Source of the DNA: Pontibacter qinzhouensis
GTDB lineage: Bacteria > Bacteroidota > Bacteroidia > Cytophagales > Hymenobacteraceae
DNA length: 64,000 bases
Reading direction: 5' to 3'
Assembly: GCF_008017455.1 (NCBI RefSeq)
Contig: NZ_VRTY01000019.1
Span: 1-64,000 of the forward strand
Positions 10,183-20,200 of the stretch are shown in pieces (the stretch's first letter is position 1; every line of letters starts with the position of its first letter). The notes below the pieces were generated by a model. That model was given only the letters and a program-made list of their open reading frames with translations. It was not told the origin of the DNA and did not search any database. A program made the position numbers and the translations under genes.

Positions 10183-10280
10183 CACTAAATCAAGTCTTAT
10201 AAAGTTAATAATTATTGACGAAGTAACACTTTGAACAAGCCTTTGTTTGTAAGCTCCAGTTAATTTTAAGCCTGATAATC

Positions 10281-10323
10281 AGTAAAAAAGCCACACTGTT
10301 TGTAGATGTGGCTTTTTTACTGA
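10281..10323 (-). terminator. Bidirectional terminator downstream of the M61 peptidase gene
   Basis: Arms CAGTAAAAAAGCCACA / TGTGGCTTTTTTACTG are perfectly complementary over 16 bp with an 11-base loop. They give a U-run on either strand. It lies 34 bases beyond the peptidase stop. Confidence 0.92.
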
Positions 10324-10356
10324 TTTTGCGGATAAGCTAATGCTTGTAAGTTTTTT

Positions 10357-12213
10357 TTACAGGTTCAGCCACGCTCGCAGCAACTCAAGTTGTTCGGCAG
10401 TAGGGGCAGCCGAAGGTTCGAGGCGGTGCATCACGGAGCTGTTAACGGCGGTTACTTTTCCTTTCAGCTTCTTCTTTTTAAGTTTGCCGGCTTTGTTGGG
10501 GCGAGCCACTGTAAACTCAATTTTGCTACCGGGTGCTGCATTTTGCAGTTCGTAACCTATGAGGTCGCGTATGGTTTCTGGCGTAATTTCTTTGCCATTC
10601 ATGGCGAGTAGCTGGTCTCCGGGTTTAAAGCCGATTTTCTTTCCAAAAGCATCCATCTCGCCTGTTTCTGCTACTATAATGCGGCCGGTCTCCTGGTCTA
10701 GGCCAGGCACGAAGCCACCGTAGGAGTTCACTGTTTGGGTGCCATCGGGGTCGTAGGTTACACCTACTTTGGCAAATGTCTCCTGCAGTGGCAGTGGCTC
10801 CGGGCCTTCTACATAGCGCGCAAAAAACTCCCTGATCTCCGGAAACGTCAGCTCTGTGATTTTATCGAACAGCTCCTCATCCTGAAAAGGCTTGTCTTTG
10901 CCGTAGGTTTTGGCCAGGTCGAGCATGAGGTTGCGCAGCCCGTACTGCCCCTCCGACAGCTCCCGCAGCCGCACATCCAGCACCAACCCGATAAGGGCAC
11001 CTTTCTGGTACACGTTCGGGTACTGGTTTTCATGCTCCTCCAGCACGCGTGCGCTCATTTCAGTAAAGGGCAGAGTGTCGTTGTAGTAGTTGCGGGCCGT
11101 AAAAATGTATTCGCGCACTTTGTCCATGTATTCTTCAACAGAAATAAGTTTCTCATACACCTGCACATGTGAGGCAAAATACTCCGTTACCCCCTCATAC
11201 AGCCACAAGTGCTTCGACATTTTAGGTTCTATATAATCGAAGTTCCCGATTTCTTCGGAGTGGATGGAGAGCGGCGTCACGATATGGAAAAACTCATGTG
11301 CCGCCACATCGCGTACCGTGGAACTGAATTGGGCCTCGGGCATTTCGGGCAGAAAATATACCGAAGAGTAAGAATGCTCGAGCGCACCATAAGAGCCAGA
11401 TTTACCTACTTTCTCCGGCACATAAATTAGAAAGGCGTATTTGTCAACGGGCAGGGTGCCGCCAAGGTAGCTTCGCTGAGCCTCCAGAATATCCTGCACA
11501 TTGGCTGCCACCGGTCCCGAGGTTACTTTACCCGACGGGCTGTAAACCGATACCAGCACTTCAGTTTTGCCGAGGCGCAGTACCGTAGTGTCAGGTACGT
11601 TGTACATCAGGGGGTTATCGGCCAGGTCCATGTAGTTGTCCAGCTGAAACTTGTCGGAAGTGGCGGTGGTAGACACAGCTTGAAGTGGAGTGGAGCCGTA
11701 GAAGCCGGCTGGTTTTGTTATGTTCAGCTCATAAGGCACCTGCTTCATGTTATCGAAGTAGCCGATAAAGCCGAAGGTGTTGAGCAGGAAGTTCTTGTTC
11801 TCTTCTATGTTTGTGCCGGCCGGTTCAAAAATGATGTCTTCCTTTTTTGGCGTATCAAAGGTGTCGTCTACCCAATAAGTTACTTTATGCAGGGCGGTGG
11901 CATTGTTGATTTTCCAGCGGTTGTTGTCCAGCTTTTCCGTTTTCAGCTGGTTTCCGCTTTTATCATACGCCTTAAACTCGTTAATAAACTTTCCGAAGTC
12001 AGAAATAGAGTATGTGCCCGGCACTATCTTCGGCATATTATACACAATTTCCTGTTGCTTAATGGCAGGCGCCAGCATCGTAACCATAACGCGGTCGTTC
12101 TGTACCTTGGTCAGGTCGAGGGTAAAGGTATAGCGGTCAGGTTGTTGAGCAAAGGCAGCCAGTTGCAGGCACAGGCTCAGCCCCAGGAGTAAAAATGTTC
12201 TGCGAAGCGTCAT
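10357..12213 (-). CDS. M61 family metallopeptidase with PDZ domain
   Basis: An exported glycyl-aminopeptidase-like protein of 618 residues. A signal peptide ('RRTFLLLGLSLCLQLAAFAQ') follows the chosen ATG at 12213; the frame stays open to 12300, but that 29-residue extension precedes the signal and has no family character. An N-terminal M61 beta domain is followed by the catalytic 'HEFFH' zinc site (about residues 306-310) with the third ligand in 'YEGVTEYF' (Glu340). A PDZ-like domain occupies the last ~100 residues ('FKPGDQLLAMNGKEI'). It most likely degrades peptides in the periplasm. It is a single-gene unit with its own terminator. Confidence 0.92.
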   Translation of the reverse strand: MTLRRTFLLLGLSLCLQLAAFAQQPDRYTFTLDLTKVQNDRVMVTMLAPAIKQQEIVYNMPKIVPGTYSISDFGKFINEFKAYDKSGNQLKTEKLDNNRWKINNATALHKVTYWVDDTFDTPKKEDIIFEPAGTNIEENKNFLLNTFGFIGYFDNMKQVPYELNITKPAGFYGSTPLQAVSTTATSDKFQLDNYMDLADNPLMYNVPDTTVLRLGKTEVLVSVYSPSGKVTSGPVAANVQDILEAQRSYLGGTLPVDKYAFLIYVPEKVGKSGSYGALEHSYSSVYFLPEMPEAQFSSTVRDVAAHEFFHIVTPLSIHSEEIGNFDYIEPKMSKHLWLYEGVTEYFASHVQVYEKLISVEEYMDKVREYIFTARNYYNDTLPFTEMSARVLEEHENQYPNVYQKGALIGLVLDVRLRELSEGQYGLRNLMLDLAKTYGKDKPFQDEELFDKITELTFPEIREFFARYVEGPEPLPLQETFAKVGVTYDPDGTQTVNSYGGFVPGLDQETGRIIVAETGEMDAFGKKIGFKPGDQLLAMNGKEITPETIRDLIGYELQNAAPGSKIEFTVARPNKAGKLKKKKLKGKVTAVNSSVMHRLEPSAAPTAEQLELLRAWLNL

Positions 12214-12300
12214 GCGTAGGTTTTTTGGTTTCAGATATTTAGCTAACGGAAAGGCGGGCTTTTTGGGTATGTTTTGGTGAAGAGGTGGTGATAGCGCCAA

Positions 12301-12715
12301 TTTTGGGTTGTGGCTTCTAAGGTGCTGAGATTAATTTTTCAGCCTTCTTGTTCTTTGTAAATTTTGGGTTAACCCTTGACATGAAAATGACTTTTTTGCT
12401 TTGGAAGGGCTTTTTTATTTGAATAATTGATGTTTAGTACAGTCAATAAAGGAGGCTATTTATAGATTTGTTTTGCTTGTCTCACCAGTACATATAAACT
12501 GCGATACAACTTATCGGAATCTGTAACAACTTTTATACAAATCATGAAAATTCGTGTGTCATGAATCGTGTTATTTGTGTCGTATTTTTCGAGGCGATGC
12601 AATTTCGGACTCCGATACATGAAGACGCAGGCTATAACTTGCGCAAATAATTCGGAAGTGATGTGTTATTTGTTCTTTCCTGAGGCTACGGCCGTACAAT
12701 AATTTTTTGCAAATT
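12301..12715. other. Divergent intergenic region
   Basis: It separates the minus-strand peptidase from the plus-strand glycosyltransferase and must hold both promoters. A TAnnTTTG-type -7 box (tagatttg, 12463-12470) is a weak candidate for the plus strand. One 57-bp repeat copy is present. No gene is seen. Confidence 0.6.
12372..12428 (+). repeat. 57-bp intergenic repeat, full copy
   Basis: ACCCTTGAC at the left, GCTTTGGAAGGGC in the centre, TATTTGAATAATT at the right. In this copy the left CCCTT could also pair with the central AAGGG. Confidence 0.85.
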
Positions 12716-13414
12716 ATGGCCGAGAGCATCAGCATTCTAATACCAACTTACAACGAAGCGGGGGGCATTGTGAGGCTCCTCCAGTACCTGCAGCAGCATG
12801 CGCCTGCCGCCGAGTTTCTGGTGGTTGATGGTGGCAGCACCGACAATACCCAGGCTCTGGCCAAAGCTGCCGGCGCAAAGGTGCTGACATCGCCTAAAAA
12901 AGGCAGAGCGGCTCAGATGAATGCAGGAGCAAGAGCCGCTGCCGGAGAACTGCTCTATTTTCTGCACGCCGACACATTTCCGCCAGCCCATTTCGTGAGC
13001 CTTATCTCTGAGAGTCTGGCTGCTGGTTACGGAGCAGGTTGCTTCAGGCTTCGGTTCGACATGGACCATTGGTTTCTGAAGGCCAATGCTTTTTTTACAC
13101 GCTTTAATGTAGATCGGTTTCGGTTTGGCGACCAGAGCCTGTTTATCCGTAAAGAGCTGTTTGAGCAGGCAGGCGGTTTCCGCGAAGATCTGATGGTGAT
13201 GGAAGACCAGGAAATTATTGGCCGCATCAGGCAGGTAAGCCGGTTTAAGTTGTTGCCTGCTGCCGTTACTACCTCTGCCCAGAAGTACCGGGAAAATGGC
13301 GTTTACAGGTTGCAGAGCATCTTCTTTGTAATTTACACGCTCTACTACCTGAAGGTGCCACAGCAAAAGCTACGCAGCATCTATAACCGCCTCATCAGAA
13401 AATCGAAACTTTAG
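12716..13414 (+). CDS. TIGR04283-type arsenosugar biosynthesis glycosyltransferase
   Basis: A 232-residue GT2-fold enzyme: nucleotide-binding start 'SILIPTYNEAGGI', the 'VVDGGSTDNT' metal/nucleotide motif at about residues 41-50, and 'LLYFLHADTFPP' with its aspartate further on. 'FRFGDQSLFIRKELF' and 'MEDQEIIGRIR' are typical of the TIGR04283 subfamily found beside ArsS in arsenosugar loci. The ATG at 12716 is preferred to the in-frame TTG at 12707. It converges with the TIGR04282 gene, the stops being 2 bases apart. A sugar donor cannot be named from the sequence. Confidence 0.88.
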   Translation: MAESISILIPTYNEAGGIVRLLQYLQQHAPAAEFLVVDGGSTDNTQALAKAAGAKVLTSPKKGRAAQMNAGARAAAGELLYFLHADTFPPAHFVSLISESLAAGYGAGCFRLRFDMDHWFLKANAFFTRFNVDRFRFGDQSLFIRKELFEQAGGFREDLMVMEDQEIIGRIRQVSRFKLLPAAVTTSAQKYRENGVYRLQSIFFVIYTLYYLKVPQQKLRSIYNRLIRKSKL

Positions 13415-13416
13415 GT

Positions 13417-14019
13417 TTAGACCTTAAACTGTGGGAACTTTGCCAGGTCGCTGGCTATGTCGATGTCGGAGAGGGTGGGGAGGAGGAAGGCTGTTTTGCC
13501 AAGCGCTTGCAAGGTTTGCTGTGTCTGCTGCAGTACCTGGTCGGTGCTCCAGGTTCGGTTCAGGAAAAGTTCCGATAATGGCTCGGAAGTGCCAATCAGG
13601 TAGTAGCCTCCGTCTGTGGCAGGACCAATTACCACAGGGTGCTGTCTTAGCTGCTCAAAGGCCGTGTGCAGGTGCGCTGGCGCCAGTTCCGGGCAGTCGG
13701 AGCCAATGAGCACTACCTGTTTATACCCGGCTTCAAAAGCAGCTACAAAGGCGGCGTGCATGCGCTCGCCGAGGTCCTGGCCTTTTTGAGTAAAGGTGTG
13801 GTATGGCTGTTTGGTATGGTTGGCTGCAGGTTTTGGTAGTTCGGCATAATAAACGGCTTTGTCGGCTGTGGGCACCTGCTCCGCTACCTGCAAGGTGTGT
13901 AGCAGCAGTTGCTTGTAAACTGCCAGTGCCTTTTCATCGCCCAGATCTTTAGCAAGTCGCGTTTTGACCTTCCCTTTCTCAGGATTTCTGGCAAAAATAA
14001 TCAAAAGGTTTTCGTTCAT
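13417..14019 (-). CDS. TIGR04282-type (DUF2064) arsenosugar biosynthesis glycosyltransferase
   Basis: A 200-residue nucleotidyl/glycosyl-transferase-like protein of the DUF2064 family: 'LLIIFARNPEKGKVKTRLA' at the start (a phosphate-binding loop-like motif), 'VVLIGSDCPELAP' near residue 105 and 'VIGPATDGGYYLIG' near 135. I set the start at the ATG at 14019. The frame runs on to 14148, but that extension is translated from a 57-bp repeat copy, so it is spurious. ArsS lies 236 bases upstream on the same strand. The pair with TIGR04283 points to late steps of arsenosugar formation. Confidence 0.88.
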   Translation of the reverse strand: MNENLLIIFARNPEKGKVKTRLAKDLGDEKALAVYKQLLLHTLQVAEQVPTADKAVYYAELPKPAANHTKQPYHTFTQKGQDLGERMHAAFVAAFEAGYKQVVLIGSDCPELAPAHLHTAFEQLRQHPVVIGPATDGGYYLIGTSEPLSELFLNRTWSTDQVLQQTQQTLQALGKTAFLLPTLSDIDIASDLAKFPQFKV

Positions 14020-14040
14020 ATAAACAACATAAAAGGCCGG

Positions 14041-14097
14041 ACCCTTGGCAAAAAACAGCTTACAATTCTTCTGAAGGCCATTTTGATTTGAATAATT
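14041..14097 (+). repeat. 57-bp intergenic repeat, full copy in a 5' leader
   Basis: ACCCTTGGC left, TTCTTCTGAAGGCC centre, GATTTGAATAATT right. It starts 21 bases before the ATG of the minus-strand TIGR04282 gene, so it would be transcribed in antisense orientation in that gene's leader. Confidence 0.87.
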
Positions 14098-14255
14098 GGA
14101 TAACTCAATAGTGTTTGCTAACCTTTGATTAGTGGAAGGAGACGGCAACTACTGTTTTCAACTCCAGATGACACCTTATATTTTCTCAGAACACATGGCT
14201 TTAACCAATACACACAGCACTAGATAACTTGGAAATGGATTGTTTTTTCAAAAAA

Positions 14256-15299
14256 CTAAACAAGCGCACCCTGGCAACTCGACCCTGCACCGGCCGTGCA
14301 GCCGTAGCAGTGCTGGCCGAGCACGATGTCGCGGTTACGGAGCAGTTCGGCGTTATAATCCTGAATGTGCTGAGGCAGGTGCATTTTCAGGGGGAGCTGG
14401 AGCATCTGGTTAAAGTCGCAGTCGTAGAGCCTGCCATCCCAGCCTACCGATAAGGTGTTGCGGCACATTACGTGGCGGGCAGCAGCCGGATTAAAAGCAT
14501 TGGCCAGCTTGTGCATGTATTCTTCGTATTTCTCGCTTAGCAGCAGGTAGTCCAGAAACCGGCTTATCGGGAGGTTGGTGATCGTGAACAGTTTATTGAA
14601 CTCCAGGCCGAAATGCTCCCACAGCTGCTGTTTATAGTCCTGCTCCAGCTTCTGCTGGTCGGGTGCTATGGCTGCTCCCCCTGGGTTGTAGACCAGGTTT
14701 AGCTGCAGCCCGGTTCCGTCTTTGCCATAGCCAATTGCGTTCAGACGCTTAATGGCTTCTATCGAGGCCGAAAAAACGCCGTTACCGCGTTGTTTATCGG
14801 TGTTGGCCATGGTGTAGCAAGGTAACGATGCGATTACCTGTACCCGGTGCTCCTTAAAAAAGGTGGGGTAGCTGTCGTATTTTTTATTTGCAACCAGTAT
14901 GGTCAGGTTACTACGAACAATAATCTCGACCTGCAGCTTTGCCAGCTCCTCTACAAACCACACAAAATCAGGGTTCATTTCTGGTGCACCGCCTGTAATG
15001 TCTACGGTTTTTATCTCCAGCGCTTTTACAGCCTCAAGGCAAGCTGCCATAGTCTGGCGCGTCATGATCTCTTTGCGGTCGGGGCCGGCATCTACGTGGC
15101 AGTGGGTGCAGGTCTGGTTGCACATGTACCCCACATTTACCTGCAGAATATCGAGGGTAACAGCCTGTAGCGGGTAAAGGCCTAATGCTTTTAGCTTAGC
15201 ATCAAATTTTTCGATCTGAGAGTTACCCGATTCCAGAAACTGAACCTGCTCGGTAGCTTTTGCAAGGTAGCTTCCTCGAGCTTGAAGTGTTTTGATCAT
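14256..15299 (-). CDS. arsS: Arsenosugar biosynthesis radical SAM protein ArsS
   Basis: A radical SAM enzyme of 347 residues with the cluster motif C60-x3-C64-x2-C67 in 'GYMCNQTCTHCHVDAGP'. It shows the ArsS family traits 'VDITGGAPEMNP' and a cysteine-rich C-terminus ('HCYGCTAGAGSSCQGA') that resembles a SPASM-like extension. ArsS is known to make 5'-deoxy-5'-dimethylarsinoyl-adenosine from dimethylarsenite and SAM, the first arsenosugar intermediate. The start is the ATG at 15299; the upstream open frame to 15374 lacks family sequence. TIGR04282 lies downstream on the same strand and TIGR04283 beyond it on the other strand. ArsM, which supplies the methylated arsenic, is not in the window. 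Confidence 0.92.
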   Translation of the reverse strand: MIKTLQARGSYLAKATEQVQFLESGNSQIEKFDAKLKALGLYPLQAVTLDILQVNVGYMCNQTCTHCHVDAGPDRKEIMTRQTMAACLEAVKALEIKTVDITGGAPEMNPDFVWFVEELAKLQVEIIVRSNLTILVANKKYDSYPTFFKEHRVQVIASLPCYTMANTDKQRGNGVFSASIEAIKRLNAIGYGKDGTGLQLNLVYNPGGAAIAPDQQKLEQDYKQQLWEHFGLEFNKLFTITNLPISRFLDYLLLSEKYEEYMHKLANAFNPAAARHVMCRNTLSVGWDGRLYDCDFNQMLQLPLKMHLPQHIQDYNAELLRNRDIVLGQHCYGCTAGAGSSCQGALV

Positions 15300-15699
15300 A
15301 AATAGTAAATGCTTGGTGCTGCAGATGTACCTACATGCCTGTACGTTTGTTTCCGGAAAGAGGTGCCGCAGCATCAGGAGCCTGTCCGGTAGCCTTAACC
15401 CTTGGCGAAAAATAACCGCAGAACCTTTGGAAGGCTGTTTTTATTTGAATAATTGGTAGCTGGTTACGCATTGGTTCTGTATAGAATTGTAAATTGGGAG
15501 GATTCGGGAACTTGAAGTTGAAGGAATGTTAGTTTTAAATGGGCAACTGAAATTTTAACTCGTCACTAATCACAATTTTTAACATGCAGCCTACCCTGGC
15601 AATCTGGTGGTGTAGGTTATTTCGTATATTTTTAAACAGCAACCTGTCTGTTGTTGTTTAACTGTTTGTAGCTCCTCTTATTTATTTAACCCCGACTAT
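15300..15699. other. Divergent intergenic region between arsS and msrB
   Basis: Contains one 57-bp repeat copy at 15398-15454 and otherwise AT-rich DNA. No ArsR-type operator palindrome stands out and no gene is seen. Confidence 0.6.
15398..15454 (+). repeat. 57-bp intergenic repeat, full copy
   Basis: ACCCTTGGC left, ACCTTTGGAAGGC centre with CCTT/AAGG arms, TTTTTATTTGAATAATT right. It lies about 100 bases upstream of the arsS start. Confidence 0.87.
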
Positions 15700-16257
15700 A
15701 TGAACCAATGTATAAGCCTGATGCTGCTGTCTGTTTTAGCCTTGCTCTGTTGCCAGTCGCCCACTGCTGATGTGCAGCAGGTGCAGACCAAAGAGCCGGA
15801 AGCGCGGCTGACGTCAGTTTCGAATCAGCAGCAGAAAAACCCCTACTACTCCCGCACCGATACCACCAAACTGGTGTTGCCCGACTCTACCTGGCGACGT
15901 GTGCTCCCGGCAGATGTGTACCAGATAGCCCGGAAAAAAGGAACAGAGCGTGCTTTTACAGGCAAGTACTGGAACCACACCGGCCTTGGCACTTATTATT
16001 GCGGCGCTTGCGGCAACGCCTTGTTCCGCTCCGATGCCAAGTTTGCCAGCGATTGTGGCTGGCCCAGTTTTTTTGAAGTACTCCGTAAAAACGGTGTTAC
16101 CTACCAGGAAGACCGTTCGCATGGTATGATTAGGGTGGAGGTGCTTTGCGGCCGCTGCGATGGGCATTTGGGGCACTTGTTCGATGATGGACCGCCGCCA
16201 ACCGGCAAACGCTACTGCATGAACTCTGTTGTACTCGACTTCGAGCAGGGGCTGTAG
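15700..16257 (+). CDS. msrB: Exported peptide-methionine (R)-S-oxide reductase
   Basis: MsrB reduces the R epimer of methionine sulfoxide in proteins. The N-terminus is a hydrophobic signal with Cys17/Cys18 ('LALLCCQS'), so the protein is exported and possibly lipid-anchored; the lipobox is not canonical. The catalytic domain (about 55-185) has the four zinc cysteines C101/C104 ('CGACGN') and C150/C153 ('CGRCDGHLGHLF'). The nucleophile is C173 in 'GKRYCMNSVVL'. It is a free-standing gene that would repair oxidised envelope proteins. Confidence 0.93.
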   Translation: MNQCISLMLLSVLALLCCQSPTADVQQVQTKEPEARLTSVSNQQQKNPYYSRTDTTKLVLPDSTWRRVLPADVYQIARKKGTERAFTGKYWNHTGLGTYYCGACGNALFRSDAKFASDCGWPSFFEVLRKNGVTYQEDRSHGMIRVEVLCGRCDGHLGHLFDDGPPPTGKRYCMNSVVLDFEQGL

Positions 16258-17242
16258 CATCAGAAAAGATGCAGAAACAGCTACAAATCGGAGAGGCTGT
16301 TCAATGGTCATCATCTCTGAACAGCCTCTCTGGCAAAGCAGCTGAGGCAAATATAAGTGGTAACTGCGCTTTTGCATGTAAGACAGAAAGTTGCTGCAGA
16401 AGGTAAGCCTTAATAGTGCCAAAACTGCTTTTAAAAATTGCTTAATCGTATCTTTTATTTATTGGCAGGTTGTTGCAAATCAGCAGGAAATTTTATAGAA
16501 TTGAGCAAATCACTTCAGTGCTGTGCACGATAAAATTGGAATTTCAACGAATGTTAGTTATAATTGTCAAAATTACATTAAATTATTGTTAATATGATTA
16601 TTTTAAAAGCTGTCTGTTGTATTTAAAATACTGCTGCTAACTTTTTTTCTCTTGATACGGCAATAGTTTCAGAATTTACGTACTATACTTGTTATTTAAG
16701 TATCAGCTTTTAGTGCAATTATTACCTGAATTAGTATACAAACAACTTGTTTTTGCAAAAAATGATTTCACTAACTAAAATAAAGTAGGTTTAATGATCT
16801 AAAAAAATTTGCCAGAAATAATATATGTCAAAAATACACTTAGTTTATTGGTGTAATAACAGCTAATTGCTACTTCTGTTGAAATATTTAAAAAATGAAA
16901 AGGTAAAGCTATTTTTTAAGTTGAAAAACAAACAAAAGTTAGTTCTCTACGCTTTTGAAAGGAAAGAAGTTAGTTGAGTAAAAACTACATCTCAAATGGT
17001 AAACAGTAGCCTTTTAACAGATTTAAAAAAAACAAACCGTCATTCAAATCAACTAGGGTTATTACACGTACTTAACACCAGCATAAACAGAATACGGATG
17101 CATATTCAAATACCAATTCCCTCGTTTTTCTTTCCACTGAGGCAGCATACTCCAGGTGCCAGTTTACCTGGGTTTAACAGCTTATGCCTCCATCCAAAAT
17201 TTCTAAACATTTAACTTTATTTACCTACATGCCGAAAATTGT
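16258..17242. other. Long AT-rich region upstream of the first SusC gene
   Basis: A 985-base gap, strongly AT-rich from about 16430 to 17000, carrying the hairpin at 16291 and presumably the promoter and leader of the SusC/D operon. A 72-codon frame at 16996-17214 has no recognisable features and I do not call it. No copy of the 57-bp repeat is present here. Confidence 0.6.
16291..16330. terminator. Perfect hairpin downstream of msrB
   Basis: Arms GAGAGGCTGTTCA / TGAACAGCCTCTC (13 bp, perfect) around a 14-base loop, 33 bases after the stop. There is no T-run on either side, so it may be a processing or protective 3' hairpin rather than a classical terminator. Confidence 0.6.
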
Positions 17243-20200
17243 ATGAACAAAACTTTATCAAATCTCTTATCAGGTGTGGCAAGTACTACTGCAACCATTA
17301 TGCTGGTGCAGTTTTCGTTGCATAACACCGCTGTTGCTGCCGATAATGACTATTTGCGTTCCCGGCATGTCATCAGCAATAACCTGAAAGTTGCCATAAC
17401 GGTAACCGGAAAGGTAACAGACGAGAATGGCGGCGGTTTGCCGGGCGTATCGGTATCAGTAAAAGGAACATCTATTGGTACTGTTACTGACATTGACGGA
17501 AATTTCTCGCTGAACGTACCTGATGGCCAGGAAAGCGGCACCCTTGTTTTTACATACGTGGGTTATACGGCGCAGGAGGTTCCAATTAACAACCGGTCTA
17601 ACATCAGCATTCAGCTGGCGCCAGATTCCAGAACACTAGGTGAAGTCGTAGTAATCGGTTACCAGACCATTCGTAAGGAAGACCTGACAGGCGCTGCCTC
17701 GGTTATTGCCCCTGAGGCTGCCAGACAGGTAACAGCGGCTACCGTGGCAGAATCTATTCAAGGCCTGGCACCAGGTGTTACGGTGCGAAACTCAGGCCGG
17801 CCAGGAGCAGGTGCTGCCATCGATATTCGTGGTGTGGCCAGCTTTACCAACACCAGCCCCTTGTATGTAATAGACGGTATGATTGCAGATGCCAGCCCAA
17901 CCATTAACCCTAATGATATTGAGTCTATCCAGATTCTGAAAGATGCGTCGGCAGCTGCCATTTATGGTTCCAGGGCTGGTAACGGTGTAATTATTATCAC
18001 GACTAAAAGAGGAGCACAAGGACCAGCCAAAATAGGTGTTTCTATTAAGCAAGGGGTGCAGCAGATACCTAAACTCTGGAATGTGATGAACTCCGAAGAG
18101 TTTGCCGCTACACAGCGTCAGCAGTTCGCAAACTCAGGCGATACCCCTCCGGGTAGCGTTTCGCTAACTCCTCCGCCAGCCACAGGCCCTAACAGCGTAA
18201 GGCACTGGACTGTAACAGATACCGACTGGCAGGACGAAACCACTCAACTCGGTACACTGTCAGACTATAATGTTACCTTATCAGGCGGAGGAGAGGCTGG
18301 TAATTATCTTATCTCGGGTTCTTATTTCACCAATGATGGTGTTGTAAAAGGGAATACTTTTGATAGGGCCAGCTTACGTATAAACACGCAAGGCAAAAAA
18401 GGCCGGTTTACCTTTGGTGAGAACCTGGTGCTGACCCACTCCTGGGAAGAGCGTCCGCTTTTGGTAAACCCGTTTTACGACATGCCGCAACTACTGCCGG
18501 TTATTCCGGTTCGGCACCCAAACATGATTACAGCCGATAACCCTGGTGGTTGGGGATTGGGCGACCAGACTTTTGCTCCTATTTATGGCTGGAACTACCT
18601 GGCCATGCGCGAACTGTTTGAGTCTACACACAAATACTCGAGAGTTGTAGGTAACGCTTACGCCGACTTCGAGATTTTTGACTGGTTGAAATACCGCTTT
18701 AACGCAGGTTTGGATGCCGGCTTCGATTTTCACCAGAACGTGCGCAGGCAGGGTAACTGGGTGTTAGCGCAGGCCTTCGAGCCAACCCACGTGTATCAGG
18801 ACAGGCAGAACTTCAATACCGTACTTCTCGAACATACCCTGAACTTTGGTAAAACATTCGATCGCCATAATATTAATGGTGTTGTTGGTTATACCCAACA
18901 GTATAACAGAAGAGATAGAATGGAAGCCAGACGTAATGAATTGGTTAACTTTGGCGGCGAGTACCTGACAACCATTGGCTCCGCCATCGGCGACCAGACC
19001 TCAGAAGGTGGTATTATGGAGAACTATCGCATCTTCGGTACCTTGGGTCGATTGAACTATACTTTTGATGATAAATATTTGGTTACCCTTACCGGCCGTT
19101 ATGACCAGGATTCTCGTTTTGGTACCGATAACCGTAGTAAGTTCTTCCCATCTATTGCACTGGGCTGGAGAATAAGCGAAGAAAACTTCCTGAATGCGCC
19201 ATGGTTATCTGACTTAAAACTTCGTGCATCTTACGGCCAGTTAGGTATAGCTACAGTAGGATCATGGGACTACATCGGGGTAATCAATAATAACCCAAGA
19301 GTTGTATTTGGACCTAACAACGATTTTATAGGAGTAGGTGCTTACCAGGCAAGCTTGGTTAACCCTGACCTACGTTGGGAAACCAGAACATCGCAGAACA
19401 TTGGTTTTGATGCTGCTTTGTTTAATAACAGAGTCATTTTAACAGCTGAGTACTACCATTCTTTATCGAAAGATGTGTTAACGCGTCTGCCAATACCATT
19501 CTATACTGGTAACTTAGAGGGAGATCCTTTTGTGAATGCTGCCTCTATCAGTAACCGGGGGGTTGAATTTTCTGCCACTTACCGTAGCCAGGAGAATCCA
19601 TTTAAATGGGACGTAACAGCAAACTTTACTACCATTAAAAACAGGGTAGAAGATGTTGGTAACCTGGGTGAAGGCATAGACTACTTAATTGCAGGTAATA
19701 CCCGTTCGCAGATTGGCAGAGGCATTGGTGAGTGGTACGTGCTGCAAACAGATGGTATTTTCCAGAGCGAAGAAGAAGTTCGTAACCACGTAAGTTCTGA
19801 TGGTACCATCATTCAGCCTTTCTCTAAACCTGGCGATATCCGTTTTAAAGATTTAAATGATGATGGACAGGTAAACGACGGCGACCGTACATTTTCCGGC
19901 TCTCCCTGGCCTACCTTGCAAACAGGGGCTCAGTTCAATGCTTCTTACAGAGGCTTTACTTTTAACATGCAACTAATTGGCGTGTTCGGGCACACTGTTT
20001 ACAACGATGTGAGAAGAATCCTCGATTCTTATGTAAACACCAACTTCCGTCGCGACATCAGCCCCTGGACACCAGAGAACACCAACACTTCTGACCCACG
20101 ATTAGCCCGTAATACAGAAGAAGGTATCATATTCAATAACCAAGGGCAATCGGACCGTTGGCTTGAGAATGCTTCTTATGTTCGGATTAGAAACATTGAG

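Larger units (their letters stand above)
9913..10356. other. Intergenic region upstream of the TonB receptor gene
   Basis: It should contain the promoter of the minus-strand receptor operon, which I cannot pin down. It holds a CAACTAACAACCAACAATT tract, one 57-bp repeat copy and the terminator that serves the M61 peptidase gene. No gene is seen. Confidence 0.65.

Noticed and set aside
16996-17214. 72-codon frame upstream of the first susC gene
   Set aside because: Low-complexity, no signal or domain, AT-rich leader position; no sign of coding constraint visible.
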